DNA from: Acidimicrobiales bacterium
GTDB lineage: Bacteria > Actinomycetota > Acidimicrobiia > Acidimicrobiales > SKKL01
Length of the DNA: 64,000 nt
Assembly (NCBI GenBank): GCA_034521975.1
Contig: JAXHLR010000003.1
Span: 248,001 to 312,000, forward strand
Direction of reading: 5' to 3'
The notes under the pieces are model-generated. The model ran no database searches, had not been told where the DNA came from, and worked only from the letters and a program-made list of their open reading frames with translations. Positions 15,826 through 24,274 of the stretch are shown here, piece by piece (the stretch's first letter is position 1; every line of letters begins with the position of its first letter). The position numbers and the translations under genes are program-made.

Positions 15826-17098
15826 CTCGGTCGGTCTCGCCGACGTCGGCCCCGGTGGTCGCGCCCCAGTCCTCGGCGATGCGTCGGAGTTGGGTACGGA
15901 CCTTGGGGTGAAGCGGCTGGGGCCGGCTGCGCAATCGACGCCGGCCGTCGGGGCTGACGAAGGTGATCTCGCCGTTGGGGTTGCCCTCGATGGTCCAGCC
16001 GCCTTCGTGGACCAGGCGGTGGTGTTCCCAGCACAGACCCACCAGGTTGTCGAGGTTGGTCTCGCCGCCGTTGGACCAGTGGTGGATGTGGTGGATCTGG
16101 CGGATCTTGCGGTCGCAGCCGAACCCGCGGCAGACGATGTCGCGTCCATGTACCTGGCGGCGCTGCCACCACGGGACCTGTTGGCTGGCCCGGGCGACAC
16201 CGACGGTGGCGCCGTCGGGGCCGTGGAGGGCGACCTCGACTCGGGCGTCGCACATGGAGCGCATGACCCCTGAGTGACACACCGCGAGGTCGCCGATGAA
16301 CCCGTTGCCCGGCGTCTCGCCGTCGACCACAACAGCATCGGCATGGATGACCACCGTGGCCCGATCCGGCGCCGACGCCGAGCCGAGCTTGCGGGTGGCG
16401 AGGTCATGCAGTGCGTCGGCGCGGCGGGTGGCGATCGGGGCCCAGGACCCCGAATCGGGATCGGCACCCCAGGTCTCGGCGATCGAATCGAGCGCCTGGT
16501 TGACCGCCTCGCCCTGGTCGAAGGGCAAGAACCCGCCATAGACCCAGCCGCCGCGGCGGTGGTCTCTCCGCCATCGAAACGACCGCGCGGCGTGCGCGTC
16601 GTTCGCCTCATCGTCGGAGACGGGCCGGGCCTGACGGGCCATCAACGCGATCTGTGCCGCCGAGTGGCCCGGCAGCCTCGCCGCCTGCTCGGCGTCATCG
16701 TCGGGGGTGACGAAGCGCGTGGCCGGCCGCACCTGGTCCCACGACAGCTCACCGGCCGCGTAGGCACCGCGCAGCTCGGGAAGATCCTGGAGCGCCTCGG
16801 CGGCACGGACCCACTGGTTCGCGTTGGAGCGAGCGAGCCCGATCTGGCCGACCAGCCACGGGGCGACAGCGGTGGCGCCGTCGTCGGCCCAGTCGCGCTC
16901 GGCGTTCACCGCCGCGACGAGGTCGAGCAGCTCGGCGTGGGTGGCGGCCATGACCGCGGCGAGCTGTTGCACCGCGACCAATCGCTCCTCTGCCGACATC
17001 GCCGCGTAGCGAGCCGCTCCCGGCGACAGCACGATCGGTTCGGCGCACTCGCCGTGCTCCGCCTCGTTGTCATGGCTCACCACCGTGGACCGACCCAT
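15773..17098 (-). CDS. DUF222/HNH endonuclease-like protein (13E12 repeat family)
   Basis: About 441 residues. The N-terminal two-thirds are a DUF222 domain (for example LVGQIGLARSNANQWVRAAE, RPATRFVTPDDDAEQAARL, GGFLPFDQGEAVNQALDSIA). The C-terminus is an HNH nuclease domain: CDRKIRQIHHIHHWSNGGET followed by NLDNLVGLCWEHHRLVHEGG. This is the 13E12-repeat/DUF222 architecture expanded in actinobacteria; nuclease activity is predicted from the intact HHI-H-N-HH pattern. ATG at 17098 is used, but the GTG at 17143 behind GGAG is a real alternative. The gene lies behind a consensus promoter carrying an SOS box (17168-17196), so induction by DNA damage is expected. Confidence 0.85.
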   Translation of the reverse strand: MGRSTVVSHDNEAEHGECAEPIVLSPGAARYAAMSAEERLVAVQQLAAVMAATHAELLDLVAAVNAERDWADDGATAVAPWLVGQIGLARSNANQWVRAAEALQDLPELRGAYAAGELSWDQVRPATRFVTPDDDAEQAARLPGHSAAQIALMARQARPVSDDEANDAHAARSFRWRRDHRRGGWVYGGFLPFDQGEAVNQALDSIAETWGADPDSGSWAPIATRRADALHDLATRKLGSASAPDRATVVIHADAVVVDGETPGNGFIGDLAVCHSGVMRSMCDARVEVALHGPDGATVGVARASQQVPWWQRRQVHGRDIVCRGFGCDRKIRQIHHIHHWSNGGETNLDNLVGLCWEHHRLVHEGGWTIEGNPNGEITFVSPDGRRRLRSRPQPLHPKVRTQLRRIAEDWGATTGADVGETDRVRSRAPARRPGRWPPDR

Positions 17099-17167
17099 CG
17101 AAACTGCGCCCTTCGCGCTCGACCTGACTGGAGGGAGCCGCACCGGCTCCGATGGGGAAGTCCCACC

Positions 17168-17196
17168 AGCATATCGAACACGTGTTCGCCTGTCAA
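17168..17196 (-). promoter_or_regulatory. SigA-type promoter with LexA (SOS) box in its spacer
   Basis: On the minus strand, TTGACA (17191-17196), a 17-bp spacer and TATGCT (17168-17173) form a near-perfect housekeeping promoter. The spacer contains CGAACACGTGTTCG (17175-17188), a perfect palindrome matching the actinobacterial LexA box CGAAC-N4-GTTCG. A bound LexA would occlude RNA polymerase. The promoter drives the DUF222-HNH gene. Confidence 0.8.
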
Positions 17197-17265
17197 GCAG
17201 CGCCCGAACATACGCGCGAGCTGTCCTACCCCCCGACTACGATTCGGTCCGAGGAGGGCGCAGGG

Positions 17266-18678
17266 ATGGCACGCACCAAGGGAACCGCCACGTCGAACTT
17301 CGGCGTGTCACGCCGAGAGGGCCACGACTCATCCGGCTTCTACGCACGCTTCCGGCCCCCCGAGCTGAGCGACGACGACACGGTCCTCGACCCCAAGCCG
17401 GTCGAGGAACCGTTCGTGCTCGGCGACGCTCGCGACATGCACACCCTTCCCGACAACTCGGTCGCCCTGGTCGTCACCTCGCCCCCCTACTTCGCCGGCA
17501 AGCAGTACGAGGAAGAGCTCCAGCGCGACGGCATCCCCTCCTCCTACGCCGAGTACCTCGAGCTCCTCGCCGACGTGTTCGCCGAGTGCACCCGGGTCCT
17601 CGAACCTGGTGGGCGCATCGCGGTGAACGTCGCCAACCTGGGCCGCCGCCCGTACCGCAACCTCGCCGCCGACGTCGCCACGATCCTCCAGGACCGACTC
17701 GGTCTGCTGCTCCGGGGCGAGATCGTCTGGCAGAAGGGCGAAGGGGCGACCGGGTCGTGCGCCTGGGGGTCGTTCCGGTCACCCACCAACCCGGTCCTGC
17801 GCGACCTGACCGAACGGATCGTCGTCGCCAGCAAGGGTCGGTTCGACCGGGCCCTCACCGCGAAGCAACGTGGCGACCGCGGTCTGCCACACATCGCCAC
17901 CATCGGCACCGAGGACTTCATGGCCTCCACCCTCGACGTGTGGAACATCGCCTCCGAGTCCGCCACCCGGGTCGGCCACCCCGCACCATTCCCCGTCGAG
18001 CTGCCCGCCCAGCTCATCCGGCTCTACACCTTCGCCGACGACCTCGTCCTCGACCCGTTCATGGGCAGCGGCTCGGCCCTCGTCGCCGCCGCTGCGCTCG
18101 ACCGCCGCTACGTCGGCTACGACACCGACCCGGACTATGTGGCCATCGCCCGCCGCCGTGTCGCCGAGGTGCTCGCCTCGCCGCCCGACGCGCCGATCCC
18201 CGCCGAGGTCGACGACATTGCGGCCTCCAAGCTCGCCGAACAGGCCCTCACCGACGCCGGCTTCCACATCGAGGCCACCAACAAGAAGGTGCCGCGCACC
18301 GGCACCGCCGTCAGCTTCGTCGCCACCGACCGGTCGGGCCGGCGCTGGTGGTTCGACGTCGCCGGAACCAACACGGCCCACCGGGGCGGTCTGTTGCGCA
18401 ACGACGTCGTGTGGCGCACCCTGGGCCGGGCCCACGCCCTGCGCGAACCGAGGGGCGACACACCACTCGTCGTGCTCTCCCCGCAGCTGCCCCGCCGATC
18501 CAGCGAAGGCGACAAGGCACTTCGCTCGGCCGGACCCGCCGCCTGCTTCGACATCATCGACCTCTCGTCCGACGACCATCGGACCCGGCTGGCCACCTAC
18601 GCCGGCGGTGGACACACCATCGCGCCCCTGCCCGGGTTCTGGACCGAGGCCGACCTCGCCCGCAGCCCCAGCAACTGA
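17266..18678 (+). CDS. site-specific DNA methyltransferase, beta class, with C-terminal extension
   Basis: A 470-residue amino-methyltransferase. Catalytic motif IV TSPPY (in ALVVTSPPYFAGKQYEEEL) comes first, at about residue 72, and the SAM-binding motif DPFMGSGSALVAAAALDRRY comes later, at about residue 262. This is the beta-class order; TSPPY favours N4-cytosine over N6-adenine. Beyond the methylase core (after about residue 300) is an extra domain of roughly 165 residues (RRWWFDVAGTNTAHRGGLLR; DTPLVVLSPQLP) with an FDVAG strand and later LGRAHAL helix that I cannot assign; it could be a target-recognition or nuclease-like domain. ATG at 17266 has GGAGG about 9 nt upstream. The protein encoded 16 nt downstream may be its restriction partner. 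Confidence 0.85.
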   Translation: MARTKGTATSNFGVSRREGHDSSGFYARFRPPELSDDDTVLDPKPVEEPFVLGDARDMHTLPDNSVALVVTSPPYFAGKQYEEELQRDGIPSSYAEYLELLADVFAECTRVLEPGGRIAVNVANLGRRPYRNLAADVATILQDRLGLLLRGEIVWQKGEGATGSCAWGSFRSPTNPVLRDLTERIVVASKGRFDRALTAKQRGDRGLPHIATIGTEDFMASTLDVWNIASESATRVGHPAPFPVELPAQLIRLYTFADDLVLDPFMGSGSALVAAAALDRRYVGYDTDPDYVAIARRRVAEVLASPPDAPIPAEVDDIAASKLAEQALTDAGFHIEATNKKVPRTGTAVSFVATDRSGRRWWFDVAGTNTAHRGGLLRNDVVWRTLGRAHALREPRGDTPLVVLSPQLPRRSSEGDKALRSAGPAACFDIIDLSSDDHRTRLATYAGGGHTIAPLPGFWTEADLARSPSN

Positions 18679-18694
18679 CGCCTGCCGATTCCGG

Positions 18695-19693
18695 ATGCCC
18701 GGCGCCCTGACCGAGATCACCGAGCTGGCCACCGCCCTCGGCACCCTCGCACCCGAACTCGACCGCGCGCTCGCCGACCGGCCCCACCAGCTCCGCCACG
18801 TCACCGACCACACATGGGAACAGTTGGTCGAGCGACACCGCAGCGGCGAGCACACCGACGCGTTCGAGGCCGCGTTCGCCAACGGGCGAGCGTTCCTGTG
18901 GGCCGACGACGGCCTCCGACTCCGACCCCCACGCCTGGTCGAGTGGCGGGGCCCCCACCGGCCCCCGGGCGACGACGTGGTCCCCGCCGACCTGCGGATC
19001 GACCACGTGTTCCAGGTCAGCTGCAAGTACCTGTCCCGCATCACCCAGAACTGCGGCCCGGCCCGGCTGTTCGACCGGCTGCTCGTGGGTGAGGACCGCA
19101 GCAGCGGCGACTGGTTCGCCGAGACCGCACCCGCTGGGTACCAGGCGCTCTACGACTCGGTTCGCCCCATGGTCGAGGCGCGCCTCCCCGACGCCGTGAC
19201 CGACCTCCAGCGCTGCGACCGCGACCAGATGAAGCAGGCGCTACGCGCCCGACGCCTCCCCGACCCCGCCCACGACCGCTGGCTCGGGCTGTCCGCCACG
19301 GTGGCCACGGAGTCGGCGCACCGGTGGCGACAACAGCTCGATTCGGACCGCAAGCGGCTGCGTATGTTGTGGCGGCTCTGCCGGATCGGCGACGCCCCCT
19401 ACTTCGTGTTGGGCAGCGATCGCACCAGCTCGCTGCGGTTGCGGGTCGCGTCGGCGTGGGACTGGATGCAGGACTTCGAGCTGGTCACCCTGCGGATCGA
19501 GGCCCGCGAGGCCGGCCAGCCCGAGGTCGCATGGCACGCCGAGGTGCGCGAGCGGTCGACGGCGAGGCCCGTCGATGTGCGGGGCCACGTCGAGATCCGG
19601 TGGAGCCACGGTCGGTTCTCGGGGTCACCCGAGGCCAAGGTCTACCTCGACACACCCCACTTCGAGGTCCCCGGCTACCACCCCTTGGCCTGA
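18695..19693 (+). CDS. protein of unknown function, candidate restriction endonuclease
   Basis: A 332-residue protein not matching a family I can name. The most conserved-looking block is DLRIDHVFQVSCKYLSRITQ followed by NCGPARLFDRLLVGED: an Asp, then a strand ending in SCK, which resembles the D-x(n)-(E/Q/S)xK active site of PD-(D/E)XK nucleases. The C-terminal half is rich in Arg and Trp (HRWRQQLDSDRKRLRMLWRL) and ends in beta-rich text. Its position 16 nt after a solitary DNA methyltransferase on the same strand suggests a compact type II restriction-modification pair. The nuclease assignment is inference from context plus a weak motif. The ribosome-binding site is poor, so translation may depend on the upstream gene. 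Confidence 0.5.
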   Translation: MPGALTEITELATALGTLAPELDRALADRPHQLRHVTDHTWEQLVERHRSGEHTDAFEAAFANGRAFLWADDGLRLRPPRLVEWRGPHRPPGDDVVPADLRIDHVFQVSCKYLSRITQNCGPARLFDRLLVGEDRSSGDWFAETAPAGYQALYDSVRPMVEARLPDAVTDLQRCDRDQMKQALRARRLPDPAHDRWLGLSATVATESAHRWRQQLDSDRKRLRMLWRLCRIGDAPYFVLGSDRTSSLRLRVASAWDWMQDFELVTLRIEAREAGQPEVAWHAEVRERSTARPVDVRGHVEIRWSHGRFSGSPEAKVYLDTPHFEVPGYHPLA

Positions 19694-19872
19694 GGTTCCC
19701 GGCCACTCCAGGTCAGCGGTCGGAAACCCGGCGATCTCGGCCAACCACCCGGGGGGATACCACCCCCGCGCCGGGACCTTCGGCACTACTGGCCGATGGC
19801 GTGGGGGCGGACACTGGATCTACCACGGCAGGCAACGGCGTCACGGCCTGCATCCAGCGAAAGGGCGCTCTC

Positions 19873-21435
19873 ATGAGCACACCGACCAGCCCCCGCAAGC
19901 TGCTCGCCCTGGGCGCCGCCATCGCCCTCGCCGGCGGGCTGCTCGCCTCGTGCGGCGGAGATGACGACACCGACGCAGCACTCGACGACACCACGACCAC
20001 CACCGCTGCTCCTACCACCACCGAGGGCGATACGACGACCACGACCGAAGCCCCCGACGGTGACGTCGAGCTGGTGTGGGTGGTGGAGGCCGACGAGGAA
20101 GCGGCCGAGCGGGACAACATCTCGAGCCTCATGGTCGGACTCGACGGTGACACGCTCTACTCCGGTCACTTCCAGGCCGTGCGCGTCCGCCATGTTGCCG
20201 ACGGCGAACTGGTCGAGGTGTTCCTCGTCGACCACACCGCCGAGTCACTCGCGTTCACACCCGACGGCGACCAGCTGGCGGTCGGACTCGGGGTAGGCGG
20301 TGTTTCGGTCCACGATCCCGCCACCGGTGATGAAATGCTGCGCCTGGGATCGGGCAACAACCACCGCGCCGCAGTCTACCCCGACGGTGCAACTCTCGCC
20401 ACCGGGTCCCGCGACGGGAACGTGATCCTGTGGTCACTGCCCGACGGCGCCGAGCAAGCAACCCTGGCCGACCCCGCGCCAGACGGCGGGCCGATGGGGC
20501 GCGCCGTGGTCGGCCTGGACTGGCACCCAGACGGTGACCAGCTCGCCGTCACCCGCTTCGACTGCACGGTCGAAGTATGGGACACCGTGGCCGGCAACGT
20601 GATCCACGAGCTCGAGCTGTACTCCGGGGACGGATCGTGCGGCCTCGCCACCTCGATGCTCACTTACACCCCCGACGCCGAGTACCTGGTCGGTGCGCTG
20701 CAGGACGACGACGGTCAGTCGGTGGTGCGCTTCTGGAGCCTCGACGGGTTCGAGGCCGCGTTCGACGTGCCAGTGCCCGAGCGGGTCCGGGACCTCGACT
20801 TCTCCCCCGACGGTTCGATCCTCGCGGTCGGCTCCCGACTCGCGACCAGCGTCGTCGACGTCGATGATCAGTCGGTCCTCTACACCTTCGACCAGGACAT
20901 CGCCGCCGCCGGGCTCGTCCCCCGACCGAGCACGATCGCATTCACCGTCGACGGCGGACACGTCGCGGTCGGCTGGGACGACGGTCGCCTCGAGCTGTGG
21001 CGGCTGCCCGGGGCCGAGGAGCTGGTGGCCCCCGAGCGCGAAGCCTGCGACCCGGTGCCCATCCCCGGTGACGTGCTCTTCGACACCGGCAGCTCCGATC
21101 TGCGCAGCGACGCCGATGCCGCGCTGACCGAACTGGCCGAACAGCTCGCCGACAGCTTCCCCGACGCCACCCTCACCTTCGTCGGCCACACCGACAGCCG
21201 GGGCAGCGCCGACGCCAACCAGCAGCTGTCGCTCGCCAGGGCCACCTCGACCCGGGACTGGTTCGCCACCTGGGCCACCGACAACGGCATCGACGGCTGG
21301 ACCCTCGACGTCGACGGACGCGGCGACACCCAACTCCGAGTCCCCGACACCAACGCCGACGGCGACTTCCTCCCCGACGCCGGCGCCCTCAACCGCCGCG
21401 TCGAGATCATCATCGACGCCCCGAGCTGCGCCTGA
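19873..21435 (+). CDS. lipoprotein with WD40-like propeller and OmpA domain, copy 1
   Basis: A 520-residue predicted lipoprotein: lipobox LLASCGG with Cys27, a Thr-rich linker (about 37-60), WD40-like beta-propeller repeats (blades such as TGSRDGNVILWSLPDG, AVTRFDCTVEVWDTVAG and VAVGWDDGRLELWRLPG) and a C-terminal OmpA-like peptidoglycan-binding domain (DVLFDTGSSDLRSDADAALT, TFVGHTDSRGSADANQQLSL, NRRVEIII). It would be tethered by its lipid and reach cell-wall peptidoglycan, with the propeller as a binding platform. It is followed 13 nt later by a paralogue sharing a 442-bp almost identical 3' segment. Confidence 0.8.
   Translation: MSTPTSPRKLLALGAAIALAGGLLASCGGDDDTDAALDDTTTTTAAPTTTEGDTTTTTEAPDGDVELVWVVEADEEAAERDNISSLMVGLDGDTLYSGHFQAVRVRHVADGELVEVFLVDHTAESLAFTPDGDQLAVGLGVGGVSVHDPATGDEMLRLGSGNNHRAAVYPDGATLATGSRDGNVILWSLPDGAEQATLADPAPDGGPMGRAVVGLDWHPDGDQLAVTRFDCTVEVWDTVAGNVIHELELYSGDGSCGLATSMLTYTPDAEYLVGALQDDDGQSVVRFWSLDGFEAAFDVPVPERVRDLDFSPDGSILAVGSRLATSVVDVDDQSVLYTFDQDIAAAGLVPRPSTIAFTVDGGHVAVGWDDGRLELWRLPGAEELVAPEREACDPVPIPGDVLFDTGSSDLRSDADAALTELAEQLADSFPDATLTFVGHTDSRGSADANQQLSLARATSTRDWFATWATDNGIDGWTLDVDGRGDTQLRVPDTNADGDFLPDAGALNRRVEIIIDAPSCA
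20992..21433 (+). repeat. 442-bp direct repeat, copy 1 (OmpA domain)
   Basis: This segment recurs at 22543-22984 with only about a dozen substitutions and no length change, while the upstream parts of the two genes have diverged strongly. It encodes the OmpA-like C-terminus. Recent gene conversion or duplication is implied, and the repeat is a natural site for recombination or assembly error. Confidence 0.9.
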
Positions 21436-21447
21436 GGAGACGACACG

Positions 21448-23232
21448 ATGCGTACACCGACCACCACGAAGAGGCTGACCGCGTTCGTCGCATCGCTGGC
21501 ACTGGCGGCGGGGTTGCTCGCCTCGTGCGGCAACGACGACGACACCGACGCGCTCAATGACACCACGACCACCACCACCACCGCCGCGCCCACGACCACC
21601 GAGGCCACGACCACCACCGAGGCCTCCGCTCCTGACGGGGACGTGGAACTGGTGTGGAAGGTCACCTACATCGACGAGCACGGCTCGCCCGAGCGGGCCC
21701 TCTCCCTCGCCGTCTCACCCGACGGGGACATGTTCGCATCCGGTCACTTTCTGGTGGCCCGCGTCCACCACCTCGCCGACGGCGACCTGATCGACGTCCT
21801 CGAGTACCCCCACACCGTTGAGGATCTCAGCTACACCCCGGACGGCAGCTGGTTGGCCGGTGCGGCGACCCGTGGCGGTGTCCTCCTTTACGACACGGCC
21901 GAGCCGACCAACCAGCTGCAGCTCGACGCCGGAGGGGAGTCCCGGATCGCGGTCTCCCCCGACGGGCAGGTCCTCGCTACGAATGCCCGGTCGGCAGGAG
22001 TGATCGAGTTCTGGAGCATTCCCGACGGAGCCCTGCTGGACACGATCGAACGGCCTGACGCCGATTGGGTGGTCTCGCTCGAGTACCACCCCGATGGAGG
22101 CACCATCGCGGCGGCGGACTATGACTGCGTGGTGACGTTGTTCGACGTCGAGACCGGAGCGGAGGTCGACGAGCTCGAGGCGTCCGACACCTGCAGCTAC
22201 GGCGGCGTCGCTCGTCCGTTCCGCTTCTCGCCCGATGGCACAGCGTATGCCCGCATGATGAGCGAGCAGTGGGAACGGCGCGTCGACCTCGTCGACGCGG
22301 CCGACCAGACGGTGGTGCACTCGTTCCCGATCGACAGCGAGATCCGGGGCATCACCTTCACTTCCGACGCGTCGATGATCGCGATCATCACCCAGTTCGG
22401 GATCGAGGTCTGGGACACCGCCACCGGTGACCTGCTCCACACCATCGAGCAGGTCTTCGACCCCGACGTCACCGACTGGAACATCGACGGGACCTTCACC
22501 CCTGACGACGGCCACCTCCTCATCGGCAGGTGGGATGGGGTGGAGCTGTGGCGGCTGCCCGGGGCCGAGGAGCTGGTGGCCCCCGAGCGCGAAGCCTGCG
22601 ACCCGGTGCCCATCCCCGGTGACGTGCTCTTCGACACCGGCAGCTCCGATCTGCGCAGCGACGCCGACGCCGCGCTGACCGAACTGGCCGAACAGCTCGC
22701 CGACAGCTTCCCCGACGCCACCCTCACCTTCGTCGGCCACACCGACAGCCAGGGCAGCGCCGACGCCAACCAGCAGCTGTCCCTGGCCCGAGCCACCTCC
22801 ACCCGCGACTGGTTCGCCACCTGGGCCACCGACAACGGCATCGACGGCTGGACCCTCGACGTCGACGGACGCGGCGACACCCAACTCCGAGTCCCCGACG
22901 TCAACGCCGACGGCGACTTCCTCCCCGACGCCGGCGCCCTCAACCGCCGCGTCGAGATCATCATCGATGCCCCGAGCTGCGCCTCGACCGCTGCCGTTGC
23001 GGACGCGTCGGCGGTGGCCAGCACACCGCTGGCCACCAGAGCGACACCGAACACCGCCAGCACGCCCCCGATGCTCTCCATCGCGTCGGGGAAGAACACG
23101 ATGGCCACCGCGATGGCGACCATCACCATGCCACCGACCAGCTTGAGCATGCGGCCGTGGCGCTCCTGCAGCTTGGTCGCCCGCATGGTGAAGACCGCGG
23201 CACCGAAGATGACCAGCTCGTCGAGCAGGTAG
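21448..23232 (+). CDS. lipoprotein with WD40-like propeller and OmpA domain, copy 2 (stop codon lost)
   Basis: Paralogue of the preceding gene with the same plan: lipobox LLASCGN (Cys27), Thr-rich linker, propeller (GVIEFWSIPDGALLDTIERP, DVETGAEVDELEASD, GIEVWDTATGDLLHTIEQ) and OmpA domain. The family sequence ends at 22984 with APSCA, exactly where copy 1 has its TGA. Here GCCTGA is replaced by GCCTCG and the frame runs 82 codons further, antisense to the 3' part of the thioredoxin/CcdA-like gene (STAAVADASAVASTPLATRA ...), to a stop at 23232. The extra tail is composition noise from the opposite strand, so the natural stop has probably been deleted or mis-assembled away. Spacing of 13 nt to copy 1 implies one operon. 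Confidence 0.7.
   Translation: MRTPTTTKRLTAFVASLALAAGLLASCGNDDDTDALNDTTTTTTTAAPTTTEATTTTEASAPDGDVELVWKVTYIDEHGSPERALSLAVSPDGDMFASGHFLVARVHHLADGDLIDVLEYPHTVEDLSYTPDGSWLAGAATRGGVLLYDTAEPTNQLQLDAGGESRIAVSPDGQVLATNARSAGVIEFWSIPDGALLDTIERPDADWVVSLEYHPDGGTIAAADYDCVVTLFDVETGAEVDELEASDTCSYGGVARPFRFSPDGTAYARMMSEQWERRVDLVDAADQTVVHSFPIDSEIRGITFTSDASMIAIITQFGIEVWDTATGDLLHTIEQVFDPDVTDWNIDGTFTPDDGHLLIGRWDGVELWRLPGAEELVAPEREACDPVPIPGDVLFDTGSSDLRSDADAALTELAEQLADSFPDATLTFVGHTDSQGSADANQQLSLARATSTRDWFATWATDNGIDGWTLDVDGRGDTQLRVPDVNADGDFLPDAGALNRRVEIIIDAPSCASTAAVADASAVASTPLATRATPNTASTPPMLSIASGKNTMATAMATITMPPTSLSMRPWRSCSLVARMVKTAAPKMTSSSSR
22543..22984 (+). repeat. 442-bp direct repeat, copy 2 (OmpA domain)
   Basis: Near-identical to 20992-21433. 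Similarity ends at 22984, one base into the stop codon of copy 1; the following bases belong to the unrelated opposite-strand gene. Confidence 0.9.
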
Positions 23233-24273
23233 ATCGACAGGTACACGCCGAGCAGCGATGCGAACTCGGCACCGGACACGTCGGTGGAACGGACCAGGTC
23301 GCTCCAGATCACCGGGAAGCCAGCCGTGCAGGGCAGCTCGATGAGCGCTATGCCCCCGGCCATCACCACGGTGCCCGCGAGGGCCGCGGGCAGACCGACC
23401 CCGGGGCGGACCAGGCCACGGACTCGCCGGTAGATGCCGGGCTTCTGGTCATCAGGGATGGTCAGCGAGACCCCCTTCTTGAACCAGAGGAAGTCCTTGA
23501 TGTTGACCAGGCCGAAGGTGAGGGCGAAGGCGGCGACCACGAGGCGGATTCCGTCCATGGCCCCCACCAGCCCGAGCGTGGAGTAGACGCCGACGATGAA
23601 CAGTCCGTAGATGAGGGTGGTGATCACCAGGAACGTGCCGCCGACGGCCACCACTCGCCGGCGCGACCCCGTGTGCAGCACCAGGGCGAGCAGGACCGTG
23701 AGGACCCACAGCGAGCAGGGGTTGAACCCGTCGACCAGGGCGATGAGAACGGTGGCCAGCAGGGTGGAGCGACCGGCTCAGATCCATGTCGCCGACGAGG
23801 GGCACGTCGACCACCGACGACGACGACGGCCCGTCCGGTGCCGGGACCTCATCGGGTGGCCGGACGTCGCCCCGGAGCTCGAGCACCGCGGACTCGATCG
23901 ACCGGCCGATCGCGCCGTTGAACCCGGTCCAGGACTGGTTGCCCACCACGATGAGGGGAACAGCGTCGGCCCGGACGCCGAGCTGATCGGCGACCCGCTC
24001 CATACGGGCCCGATTCTCGGCGTCGAACCACACCTCGAAGGTCTGGACCTCGACACCATCCTCCGCTTCGGCGAAGGCGGTCAGATGCTCGATGGCGTCG
24101 TGGCAGAACGGACAGCCGTCGCCCCAGTAGATGTCGATGACCACCGCCTCCTGCTCGCCGGCAGGTTCGATCTCGCCGGCCCCCGCCGGCGACGCGACAC
24201 CGAGCAACCCCGTCGCGGCGAACGACGACACCAGCAGCAGTCCCATGACCACGCGGGCCCGACGATCTGTCAT
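22985..24273 (-). pseudogene. thioredoxin-fold plus CcdA-like membrane protein, frameshifted and without its stop
   Basis: From ATG 24273 the protein has a signal peptide (residues 1-32) and a thioredoxin-like domain with YWGDGCPFCHDAIEHL (CPFC 54-57) and VPLIVVGNQSWTGF. Near 23778 the frame breaks: reading GAT-CTG-(A)-GCC-GGT-CGC with one base removed continues as AGRSTLLATVLIALVDGFNP then CSLWVLTVLLALVL. That is the start of a CcdA/DsbD-like transmembrane domain with paired cysteines (FNPCS; ELPCTAGFP) and at least six helices. A fused sensor or reductase moving electrons across the membrane is expected. At the far end the frame has no stop and runs across 22984 into sequence antisense to the OmpA repeat. 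One inserted base plus a missing 3' end make this damaged as sequenced. Confidence 0.75.
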
Positions 24274-24274
24274 C

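Noticed and set aside
22985-23232. C-terminal 82-residue extension of the second WD40-OmpA lipoprotein as a real domain
   Set aside because: It is antisense to transmembrane helices of the opposite gene and copy 1 stops exactly before it, so read-through after loss of the stop is more likely.
23770-23785. Programmed RF2-like +1 frameshift joining thioredoxin and CcdA parts
   Set aside because: The zero frame has no stop at the shift site and there is no slippery codon or upstream Shine-Dalgarno; a one-base indel is simpler.
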